From Gracilaria domingensis (Eukaryota > Rhodophyta > Florideophyceae > Gracilariales > Gracilariaceae): DNA of 64,000 nucleotides. Both the position numbers and the translations under genes were made by a program. The stretch spans positions 38,297 through 102,296 of the forward strand of contig VCMS01000319.1 of NCBI GenBank assembly GCA_022539475.1, in the 5' to 3' direction. Below, piece after piece: positions 54,845 through 64,000 of this stretch (its first letter is position 1; each line of letters begins with the position of its first letter). The notes under the pieces are model-generated. The model saw only the letters and a program-made list of their open reading frames with translations. It was not told where the DNA came from and ran no database searches.

Positions 54845-55929
54845 CCCATGATAGCTGGACAATACAACTGCTCAGTTCCAGAATCAAATTCTGCTTATCA
54901 GCGACGATCCCTTGTCGCCTGATGTTAACAGCCTCCGATAGCTTTAGGAACCCATGCACGAAGGTAAGCGAAAGATGGCCACTTGCAACGTGTTCAATGT
55001 CGAGGCGTGCAACACAGAAAACGCACATATCACAGACCGCAACTTGGATGGGCTTTGAGAAAAAGTAGTGTCCTGTCGCTGTACAAAATTCTAAACAGCC
55101 CCTGTATCGACCATTGTGTTTTCTTCGTACAAAACGAAGAGCAGAAGCGCGACTGTGTGATCAAGGATTGTTCTGTGGCATTTACATAATGTTTGTGATG
55201 CTGCCCCACCTCTAATTTGTAAGCCACGAGCTCCGCAGGGACCTTAAACGGCGCAGCGTTTATGCGCTGGGCTCATAATATTAGAGCAGCTGCTTTATGC
55301 CGCAGCGAGGGGAGATATGTTTGCTTACTTGGCTTGGAGGTGTTCGGGAATAAAGCATTTTCGCACGCAAAGCTGAGAGAGATACAGTTATGCACGTGGG
55401 CAGCAGTAGTGATAGGAGCAGGGCGATCATGGGAGCCTGCATTTTGGGTATTTTGCTCTATGCGGTGGACGTCAATGTTCTGGCTCTCGTACAATGCTGG
55501 CGGCATCATTCCCGTGGTCAAGAGGCGGCCGTACACTGAGTAGAAGCGAGAGCGTGCAGATTTATCATCAGCGCTGGGATCCATGAATGGTGAAAACTGC
55601 ACAATGCAAGTGCTCGCAGCGATAGGCCGCCTTTGCCATTTTCCACAACGTTCCAGAACATTGTTCAACGTATTGCGCGCGCCAGCTGTGGATGGCAGCA
55701 GGGAAGCAGCTGCGGGCGTGCCGAACAGCACGCACCACGATCGAGTCTCCGACTACGAGTGCGCTCGCCCGGTGTGGAAACCAGCTATCTTTAATGATCA
55801 TGCGTCGCCGCAGGGCCGGCTGTCATTCCGTGCACGCGTGGCATCGGTAGCACGCTCGAAGGGCTCTATTCGGCCTATATCCATGTAGCGCTTTAACAGA
55901 ATCGAGGTGCGGATCTTTCACTTGGAAAG
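54845..55929. other. No gene recognised
   Basis: Overlapping plus and minus frames around 55262-55890, none recognisable. May include the lost 5' end of the peptidase gene. Confidence 0.4.
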
Positions 55930-57620
55930 GTGCACGCCGCACCGAAGCAATGTCGAGAACAAATTGTTTCTATTGCCGACAACTTCAATCAAACCGTAAT
56001 GAAGAAACACCAGCTGACCCCTCTTCAGTGGTGCGGCGAGGGCACAAACGGTACACATAGTCCAACTGAAGAACAGATTGCCGAAAGCATGTATTGGGTG
56101 TTTGGGTATCGTGTCGTTCCAGACTGTGCTGAACTCAAAGTCAGTATCATCTGCCATCTTGATAGGGTTCCAGTATCTGACGGCGATGGTTGGATTCCGT
56201 TTTCGCCAACAGTACAGGAACGAGATTATGACGACGGAACTGTTTCTCCTCAAGCGTTTTTGGTGGGCAGAGGATGTGTTGATGACAAAGGACCGGCCGT
56301 ATCAGCTTTCATCATGTTCCGTGCCCTAGCACAGAACTACGACACTGCGAACCCCGATCCTTTTGAAACCACACAGCTGGAGATCATTTTTGATACTTCA
56401 GAGCAGTGGGATATGTCTACTCCTGTGTACATTAGGGATCCTAATACGAAGCGACCGGACTTTGGTGTTGTTTATGATGCCATGTGGATTGTTCGAGCCG
56501 AGAAGGGGTGTGAACGACCAGTTTTTATTTTAAATCAGATGGAAGAATCTCCTGATGTACCCTTGTACGCTTCAGCAATGTATACATCCCCGAACAACTC
56601 CTGCAATACCATTCCGGAGTGGGCAAAAGTTGAGGTAACCGGTACTCGGGAAGAGCTTACTGAGTTCGAGAGAACTGTACCTGACACATTCAAGAACTTT
56701 ACTTTCGACGATCCGCAGTACTACAGAGGTGTTTTACTAGTGGACTCTGAAACTGACGCAAGTGGAGGGCTCTCGAAAGTTATTTTGAATATCAATGTAG
56801 AAGGCGCTCAACATGGATCTGCCCCTGATCAAAACCGCCTTGAGGGTGTGAATCCATTCGTGTCGCTCGCGAACTTTGTCGCCGGCTTATCTGATGACGG
56901 CACTTTGGGAGCGAACGCAGTGACTTCGGTTGCAAACTTCATCGAATGGACATGGGGAACGTAGGCATTTGGAGATAAACAGGAGTCGCTATACAAGTAC
57001 TATGAGATCTTCGAAGAGTACAATGGTACAACGAATGGCGTGACAAAGAGCACAATGGAGGAAGATGAATCTGTCAAGCTAGAAATTGACATCAGGTACG
57101 CCTTAGATCATCATAGTACTGCATGGGACGAAGTTACCGAAGGCGAGTTAGATGGTAACAGCGTTTTCGGTGGAACCTTCGCGCGTCTGTTGGAGCAGCT
57201 TACCCAGTCTAACCTGCAACTTGGGGATGTTTCATTTGCCTCAAAGACGGTGTTTGGACCCGACATCCGAGTACCAGACACAAACGAAAACTACCTCAAG
57301 GCCGAGGACGCGTTTCGAACAGTAATGAAGACGGATCCCCCTCGCTTGGCTATTGGAAAGGGGAACGGACGCGAAGGGAAATCTTTCTTTGCTAGCGATG
57401 GGCCCGCTGTTCGGTACAAATATGGGCAATCCGATTAATTATCACGGTATATCGGAGGGAGCTCCAATGATTGATATGCAGACGAGCACGCAGATCATCT
57501 AGAACCTGTTTGAATCGGAGTTGCTAAGCCCTAACGCTGCGCGGTTGAGTAAGGCGGCGAGGTTGAAGAAGCACGCCGAGATACTTGCCACTTTGAACAA
57601 AATTGCTGCCCGAGGTCACA
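55930..57620 (+). pseudogene. M20-family metallodipeptidase, pseudogene
   Basis: A di-zinc M20 peptidase of the dipeptidase (PepV-like) branch. Visible landmarks are ICHLDRVPVSDGDGW (first metal His and Asp), FLVGRGCVDDKGPAVSAFI (bridging Asp), LEIIFDTSEQWDM (general base region; usual Glu-Glu reads Glu-Gln), GAQHGSAPDQNRLEGVNP in the dimerisation domain, and LAIGKGNGRE near the last ligand region. The frame from 55930 runs to a TAG at 56962-56964, continues in phase from 56965 to 57438, and after a shift ends with GISEGAPMIDMQTST to about 57620. This restores roughly 560 codons, long but within range for this branch. The breaks are one nonsense codon, one frameshift and another stop in the tail, so it is recently lost by appearance. 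Substrate unknown. Confidence 0.8.
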
Positions 57621-57973
57621 AGTATTGTTGTTCGCACTAAGGAGTTGATATCCATAGAGGTGCCGTCGGTACCCTTGGACCCCTAGTTGGTTTCGTATAC
57701 TCTACGAGAAAGAGCGTATAAACAGGCTAGTGAACGGTTGTGTTTTATCTCGCTTAAGCTTGCTGATTTGCGTATCGTGAAGGTGCATAATCTACGTGAT
57801 CGTGGAATGCAAGGCGATTGGATCATAGTGTTTGTGGATCGATAAACTATCATAGACAATGGGAGATATGGTGCGAGATTGTAGGAGGTTCTGTTTGGTC
57901 TCTTTCGGAGAGATATTCATTGTGCGACGGGTTTGAGTCGCGACTGCTGTTGATCATCAACGTCATCATCGAC
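57621..57973. other. No gene recognised
   Basis: Sequence past the peptidase relic up to the next hairpin. Confidence 0.4.
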
Positions 57974-58012
57974 CTTCTGAAACTCTGACCATGATGGTCA
58001 GAGTTTTAGAAG
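57974..58012. other. 19 bp inverted repeat with one mismatch (hairpin)
   Basis: CTTCTGAAACTCTGACCAT at 57974-57992 and, after a single G, its reverse complement with one mismatch at 57994-58012. It lies about 350 bases past the peptidase relic. It could be a terminator-like or foldback remnant. Confidence 0.8.
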
Positions 58013-58429
58013 TTCAGCGATTCCACGTACTGTTGTGCTCTCATGCTGCAATGAATGGCCTCCCATGAGGCCGTTCGGAGCCTGTGTGTCGTTCTAACGG
58101 CCACCCCTTGGCAGGGATGCTGTCTTACGACACTGACGACCCCGCCAGGGCCGTCAGCGCCCTCTTACCGTGGAAGTTGGAGACGCTACTCTACGTAATA
58201 AGCACCGTCTCTTGCTTGCGTCTCTACGCAGACAACATCGTGATCTACTCTCATGATGTCGTATCAACTTTTGTAAATGATCCTTTGTCTGTGAACCCAA
58301 ACTGCATGCAAGCACACTTCTTGTTGATTGCAAAAGCATTTCAAGACTGATGGGGTGTGAGGTGACCTGACCCATGCGACTGCCCGTGCCAACATGGGCA
58401 CAATGCATGATGCATGACTATCGTGATTC
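58013..58429. other. No gene recognised
   Basis: Short frames only; may contain further decayed sequence of the Cys-repeat gene on the minus strand. Confidence 0.35.
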
Positions 58430-59048
58430 ACGATTACACCCGAAGGGATTCGGTAGCCCCGGGGTCAGACATAAACCATCAGGGCACACATTGCAGGCCT
58501 GCTGCCCTGCTTCCGGTTTAAGCAGAAGAAGAAGAAGAAAGATTGCAAATTCCTTGTCTTAATAACGAGGAGGCGGCCGCAAAAGAAGTAAAGCTGGTGG
58601 TAGCACTATGGGGGCGCATTCCACATGTACCATCGATCAGAGTTCTCCGGGCCCACAAAAAAAACAACTGGTACTATCCGGATTCGAGAAGTCATTCTCT
58701 ATACGTAGTATGGATGAGATATTTGCCGGCTGTGGCTAAACTTCTATACCCCTAAGACCGGCGCGACGAATGCCTGGGTGGACACCGTGAACAACCAAAC
58801 GTCTGAATATCGAAGAAGCCGCGGTTGCAAAAGCACGTCGATCTGGTTTCGCCTGGTGCTGACTTTGGTGTACATTGCCCGCATGAAGTTTCAAGCGCTG
58901 TGTTCAAGTCGCTTCCAAACGTGCCTTGGCACGGAGAACACGCAAGCATTGAAAGATTGAAAAATAAACCAGGACTGCAGAAACAGGTAGTACGAATGCG
59001 ATCTGGAACTGAGTCAAACAACCGCTGTGCACGATTGTGCAGTCGCAC
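58430..59048 (-). pseudogene. Ephrin-receptor-like cysteine-rich repeat protein fragment
   Basis: The minus frame 59048-58752 has the repeating Cys pattern of ephrin-receptor-like/TNFR-like modules. TTCFCSPGLFFNLSMLACSP is followed by CQGTFG and CGQCTPKSAPGETRS, then TCFCNRGFFD and CSRCPP. Farther on, another minus frame near 58500 reads PEAGQQACNVCPDG and a neighbouring frame FMSDPGATESL, which is the same kind of repeat continued across a frame change. Proteins with such repeats are usually extracellular parts of large membrane proteins. Only about three modules are left, with stops between; no start or membrane segment can be seen. I infer the 3' remains or an internal fragment of a larger gene. 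Confidence 0.6.
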
Positions 59049-59594
59049 AAATGCACAGGAGCTGAATCAGTTCATCTCTATGAAATACGTCTATTGTTCT
59101 GTTCATCAGTTGTTGCCCATGTTACGTTAAAATTGAGATCAATGCTCAATTCGCAAAAACTAAGACAGATAAACCATGGCTTATCACCTCCAGAGCAAAG
59201 GGATGCCCGGGCTCTGCTGGACGACGCCGCCAGTGAATTCTACGACATCACCTGTAGTTCCATTGCCATTGAGGAGGCTGTCTCACACGACACCAGCTAC
59301 AGCCGCAAAGCAATCGCTGCTAGGAAAATTATGGAAAGCTTCAGAAATGATAGACTGCGAAATAACGGATCCATCTCTGCGGCTGGTGTCAGCAAAACGC
59401 CTTCTATGGCATCGGTTTATGTCAAAGTATCTCGAGTAACTTTGATAGACGAAGCGACTTACCGCATGGTTTCCAGTAGTCGTGGGGACGTTCTCGCTGG
59501 AGATGTCCTCTTCAACGAGCTTCCTATTGACCACAAACAGACAGATATCATTCAGGAGGATATTGGGAACCCATTGCTTCGAGAAGAAATCTAA
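59049..59594 (+). CDS. Hypothetical protein, doubtful
   Basis: A plus frame ending at the TAA near 59592, best read from an ATG near 59142 (start MLNSQKLRQINHGL). Composition is balanced and acidic (RDARALLDDAASEF, GDVLAGDVLFNELP), with no membrane segment, motif or known fold. It overlaps no recognisable gene, so it could be an exon or fragment of an unknown gene, or chance. Confidence 0.25.
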   Translation, partial: KCTGAESVHLYEIRLLFCSSVVAHVTLKLRSMLNSQKLRQINHGLSPPEQRDARALLDDAASEFYDITCSSIAIEEAVSHDTSYSRKAIAARKIMESFRNDRLRNNGSISAAGVSKTPSMASVYVKVSRVTLIDEATYRMVSSSRGDVLAGDVLFNELPIDHKQTDIIQEDIGNPLLREEI

Positions 59595-59834
59595 ATCATT
59601 ACTTTACCCGAGATAACTGCAGAAGATCAATAACGAGCACATTGGACAATGTAGACGAAAATGCTGTGACAAATACTGCTACTCATCTCAACGGCATCCA
59701 TGCATATTCTTGCGAAGGTGCATCCGTCCTCAACTACGACGCCATCTGCAGCACACGCAACTGATTTCGAATATCAGAATCAAACTAATGATTCTCTGCA
59801 TTCCCCTCACGGTCGCAATTCAGTCAAACCAAGT

Positions 59835-62800
59835 CTATCGAGACAGAAAGCGCAGCTTCAAAAAACCAATACCTGCCACAGTACGACATATTAGTATGGT
59901 AACGACGATTGCAACCAAGCTGACCCATTTGTTCACGTCATCCGCTCCGAACGATTGGATTAGCACCTCCCCATTAGCAACCGGAAAAAACGTGCAGAAC
60001 AGTTCATTGTTGACGACTACACTCCCGTACGGGTCACCTGAACCTAGAAGTGGAATGTCTCCGCAGTCTACAAATGATGTTGTGGTGGGGAACGGAAAAC
60101 GCACAAGCTCTGGCGGTTTGCATGTGAAAGGCTGATCTTTCATTTGATTCTGAACGAGTCCCGCCAGGTAGTAGTACAACGGATTGAACCAAGTACTCCA
60201 CCGCCACCATACAGGTAGCTCTTCCTTTCGAATGAAGAAACCAGACAACACACTGAATACAGACATGGCATAGTTCGCAACCGTCGCTCCCAGTGCTTGG
60301 TTTGGAGTGATGCCGGCAAGCATCACGCCAAACATGACAGAGAAATAGTAGATTAGTTACGCGGTCAGAAAGAAGTAACCAAACCTTGAGCAGTCGAGAC
60401 CCACAAGAAAATAGAACACCAAGGTGAAAACAGTTTTTGTAAAGGCTGTGGAAGAAAGCTCAACAATTCCCAGGACAATATGAAACGCTAGAGGTGACTA
60501 AGTCCCAGCGGCAGTCTCTCTGTAACTCACCGAACGCCCAGCAACCGTCGTCGGAATCACATTTTGTGACGTCAGATTACTAGGTATCACAGTCAAGAAC
60601 AACGCCGAGAACGCTAGTGACGCTCCAAGCTGGGTGTTGTCAATCTCGTGGAGAAACAAGATGCCGACAATCAAAGCGATCATAAACATGAGAACGACCC
60701 GTGTGAAATTGTACTCTGGAAGACGCAATACCTCCAGAAGAGTCTGCTGATTACCGCCCTTAACTGTACGCTGTACTCAACTCCTTGAAATTGTTCATGC
60801 CTTCCACCGTCGGAATCAGACTCTTAGAACCTCTGCAGTTCGGAGTCAAGATCTGCTTTCTCCTTGCTAGCCGCCCATATATCGGCCCAGTTCTGACTCT
60901 CGTCTGCGATGACATCCAGCATCCAGTCGGCGGGATTCGTTTCACCCACCAGTTTGTTTGCCAAGGTGGCAGCATTCTCACCGATGTCTCCAAAATAGAC
61001 CTGCTTGCCGCTCCGCTTGAGAAGCAAAACCTGGTCAAACATATTGAACACCTCTCTGCTCAGTTGATGTGCGGTGCAGACCACACAAGTCCCTGTGTCC
61101 GCTATTCTGCGAAGCGCATTTGCTACAACCAAAGCGCTGTACGCTGATATACCACTAGTGGGTTCATCCAGAAAGAGTACTAGTGGATCGGCAACGACTT
61201 CCAGAGCCATTGTCAACAGTTTTAGCTCCGCACTTCCAAGGGCCTTCACGAGAATATCAGAGTATGACGAAAGTCTCAGTAGCTCAATAGTCTCCATTGC
61301 GAGAATGCAATTCTCTTTATCTGATATAGAAGACGGAAGCCGCAACCTGGCGCTGAATATAACTGCCTCACGTACGGTTGTTTCTTTCATATGAATATTG
61401 TTCTGTTCGCAGTATCCAGTGAAGTGTGAAATCAATTCCTTCGAAACTGGTTCTCCGTTCAAACGAACGTTTCATTCCATTGCTGTTCCGCTCTTCATTG
61501 TCTTTCTCAGTGCACAGACGTCCAACAAGGTCGACTTCCCTGCACCGCTTTCTCCCATTAGCAGTACCACCTTTCCACTCAACGAGTGACCATTGATACC
61601 TGCTAAAAGCTCCTTCCTTCCGTCGTTCACTGTGTACTTCACTCCAGAAAACGTGAAGCGATTGGTGCTCTTGGGTTGTTCGCGCAAATCGACGACTGTG
61701 GAGTTGATGATTGTGCTCTCCAATGATTCCTCTTCGCGATGCTGCGAACGCCACTTAAAAGAATGACCCGATGGCTTGGCTAGAGCCGTCGCCACAGCGC
61801 TCACGGAAAAGAAGAGTACAAAGAACCCAATTAGCATAAGAAAGTAATACAAACGAAAAATGTTGTCGATAGTGACACCCAAGTTGTTTTCCAGGTAGTC
61901 TTCGCCATTCGTCACGGGACAAACACGGAACTCAAGTGGAATGTTCTGGTTAGGAGGTAGAAGCTCCTCTGGGTCACAAGAAAATTGAAGTCCTTCATAT
62001 TCATTCAAGACCATGGCTTCATACACATAGTGAATAGGGTCCATCCAGTATATCCATATCAGCCAATCTTGGATCCTACTCGGGGGCTTCATAAAGCCAG
62101 CAAACAAAACGTGTAATATCGTAAGAATTCCGCCAGCTCCATGGGCTGCGTCCGGATCGTGGATAGCCGCTACTAGAAACCTGGTGACAGAAATCATGAT
62201 CAGTGAGAGCAGAGTGACTATAAGGATTGCATATAACAGCCTCTGACCGCTGCTACCTATATTTAGACCAGCCATAAAGTAAAACAACACAACGAAGACT
62301 GCCAAACGAACAGCTTCGATGACAATATCGAAGAAAGCCATGGTGAGCATGAAAGGCCAAGAGAAGAAGAAAGACGAGTCCCTTTGCTTCACAAATACCG
62401 TTTTCTCTGCGTGTCGATCGTCAATCTTAGCCAATGCTGCCAGATCTATGAACAAAAGAGTCAGGAAGACAATGCCTCCTCTGCTACCAGCCCAGCCAGC
62501 ATTGTCAGGCAGTTGCCAGAATATAGACCCAAGAAAAGACCGAAGAATAAGGTTTTGCATGATTTCTGCAACAAGATTCTTTCGCGTGGCTCCGAGGTAT
62601 CGTACTTGTCGCTTCCCAATTGCTTTGATCTGGTGGCGTGGCTTCTGCATACTGTCCTTGCGAGCAGGAGCCAGCAACGCTTCTGGAACATCATGCTCAA
62701 CTTCAGGCGCCAATGCTTCGGCATCATCTACTTTTGAGCGGAGCTGAGTGGTCAGCAAACTCTTCAGACGAAAGTGGAGGTGGCTGTATCAACGATGACA

Positions 62801-63654
62801 GATCGGCTTCGGACTTGAGGTACTCATCCCGCATTTCAGGGTTTGCCACGGTTGCTACAAAATCCGGGACAGAGCGCTGCGGCGGACGGTAGAAGCCAAC
62901 GCTCTTAAAATAGTTCTCCGCTTCGGACCAAGGTCCAAAGTAGATTACGTGACCCTGTTCGAGGACCCACGGTGTCGAAGAAATTGTAAACGTCTGTTCC
63001 TGGGGCTTGCATAGATGTAATCACGGGGCTTTCAGAAGTGTCAGCGAACTCACGCATAGATTTCGTGATACTAAGCGTGGTAGAACTGTCAAGACCCTCG
63101 ACCAATTATCCCTGACAACTACGCCTGCATTCATCCCGATAAGCATCTCAGCAATGGTAGTACGCGTTCTCTGACCACCACTGAGGCCACGGAGAATATT
63201 ATTGCCAACAATTGTATCCAAGACACGTTCAATGCGCAACATACGTGCAGTAAGCAACGCATAAAGCTTCAACATGAGGCATCCATTCCAGCCATTTGCA
63301 AGCGGCGGCAAACTCCACCATGTGACGAACGGTAAGCTGTGCGATATGATCATCGCGTTGGCCGACAAGTTGAATGTAATGCGTAGGGTTGACAACACCA
63401 CCAAGCTTATCTTGGCCGTTGTAATGTACATAGCCATCCAATTTGACACTAAAACCAGGGGAACAACCGCAAACAAGAGATAACGACAAGCTGCTGCCAG
63501 ACCCAGACGGACCCAGCACTAGACACATCTCACCAGGATTAATGAAACCACTAGCGCTAGACAAAACTCCGGTTGTCTTCGGGAGTTTCACTTTATCAGA
63601 CGCATCAGGGGAGCGGGTTTGAGCGGAATGAAGACATATGCCATGGTGACGCAC
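59835..63654 (-). pseudogene. PDR-type ABC transporter (ABCG full-size), pseudogene
   Basis: Full-size pleiotropic drug resistance exporters are plasma-membrane pumps with order NBD-TMD-NBD-TMD. Minus-strand pieces follow it. NBD1 has LVLGPSGSGSSLSL (Walker A Lys replaced by Ser), ILRGLSGGQRTRTTIAEML (signature) and GLDSSTTLSITKSM. TMD1 runs from IMQNLILRSFLGSIFWQLPD through IYWMDPIHYVYEAMVLNEYE. NBD2 has LLMGESGAGKSTLLDV, GYCEQNNIHMKETTVREAVI, LVLFLDEPTSGIS, TAHQLS and LLKRSGKQVYFGDIG; its signature is degraded to LGSAELKLL. TMD2 has FTRVVLMFMIALIVGILFLH, SVFSVLSGFFIRKEELPVWW and WFNPLYYYLAGLV. At least eight frame changes or stops, for example near 63200, 63080, 62760, 61467 and 60350. The amino end near 63.65 kb is unsure. 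Confidence 0.85.
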
Positions 63655-64000
63655 CGCTTTACCCCGACGTGCTTAGTAGCATGTACAAGGAAACCAACTC
63701 CAGAGATGACGGTATTGATAGCAGCAAGTGGCCCCAAGGTCATGGCGAATGCGCCGCAGGACCCTTTTCGGGATGCACAAAGATTTGTTTGCGCAGAATA
63801 CAGACATCAACATGCCAACGTCGCCGTCGAGAATATTGGCACAGAACCGGCTGCCCTTTTGGCTATATACCGGCAACGCAAAATCAATATACCTCAGAAA
63901 GCCCCGGGTTTGTTCCCCAAAATAATTTTTGGGGGGGGGGTCCAATTAAAAAACACAAAAACTTAAGTCGGGCCACAAGGCCCATTTCTAGGACATTTTT
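63655..64000. other. Right contig end; low-complexity sequence, no gene
   Basis: From about 63910 the sequence has CCCCAAAA/TTTTTGGGG symmetry, a run of ten G and A-rich filler, which looks like poor sequence at a contig end. Confidence 0.4.

Noticed and set aside
55273-55731. 152-codon minus frame upstream of the M20 relic
   Set aside because: No motif, and it overlaps plus frames of similar length; chance or an unknown fossil.
1-64000. Prophage, CRISPR array, bacterial operons, tRNA or rRNA genes
   Set aside because: No spaced identical repeats, no clusters of co-directional overlapping genes with ribosome binding sites, and no cloverleaf or rRNA core sequence seen by eye.

Overview
The window looks like a stretch of nuclear genome from a eukaryotic alga, most probably a red alga (a florideophyte-type seaweed is my best guess). 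The reasons are a carbohydrate 6-O-sulfotransferase-like enzyme of the kind used on sulfated polysaccharides, type II Golgi glycosyltransferases, ephrin-receptor-like cysteine-rich repeats, plant-type PDR transporter and OSCA-channel relics, Tnp2 (CACTA-type) transposase relics, and long uninterrupted genes without visible introns. There are no bacterial operons, Shine-Dalgarno sites, rRNAs or tRNAs. It is a draft contig: there is a run of N at 923-1107 and low-complexity sequence at the right end. The species assignment is inference.

Only three long reading frames look intact. Two are the best genes in the window. The first, at 21433-24159 (+), is a 908-residue type II membrane protein joining a GT2-like region to a GT32-type DxD glycosyltransferase domain. 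The second, at 38914-40974 (+), is a 686-residue protein joining a heparan-6-O-sulfotransferase-like domain to a DUF6473/SGNH-like domain. Both sit in visibly AT-rich surroundings and plausibly act in the Golgi on cell-wall or matrix polysaccharide. Between them lies a broken third type II glycosyltransferase (32342-34010, GT77-like). The third intact frame is a putative transposon accessory protein (47868-49253, -).

Almost everything else is a gene graveyard. Decayed host-type genes are an Old Yellow Enzyme flavin oxidoreductase (4797-5947, -), a cysteine-protease-like gene (7008-7928, +), an OSCA/CSC1-type channel (35504-37371, -), an M20 dipeptidase (55930-57620, +), a gene with ephrin-receptor-like Cys repeats (58430-59048, -) and a full-size PDR-type ABC transporter (59835-63654, -). 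An unidentified broken gene lies at 2243-4046 (+).

Transposon remains form a second layer. Three Tnp2-type transposase copies lie at 10336-13493 (+), 43588-46130 (-) and 49838-52989 (+). Two of them have a charged accessory ORF transcribed divergently from a short shared intergenic region (8756-10033 and 47868-49253), and a third relic of that accessory family lies at 18134-18655. The 10-13 kb and 44-46 kb copies align along their length, including a shared C-terminal region; the 50-53 kb copy belongs to another lineage.

Repeats fill the rest: a ~78 bp degenerate minisatellite (15990-16570), four copies of a ~245 bp repeat (17514-20218), a 393 bp element with terminal inverted repeats (34764-35156), short GGCC-containing repeats (46349-47260) and three clean hairpins. 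The likely story is an AT-rich backbone carrying a few polysaccharide-modifying genes, within or next to DNA where older genes and DNA transposons have been left to decay.
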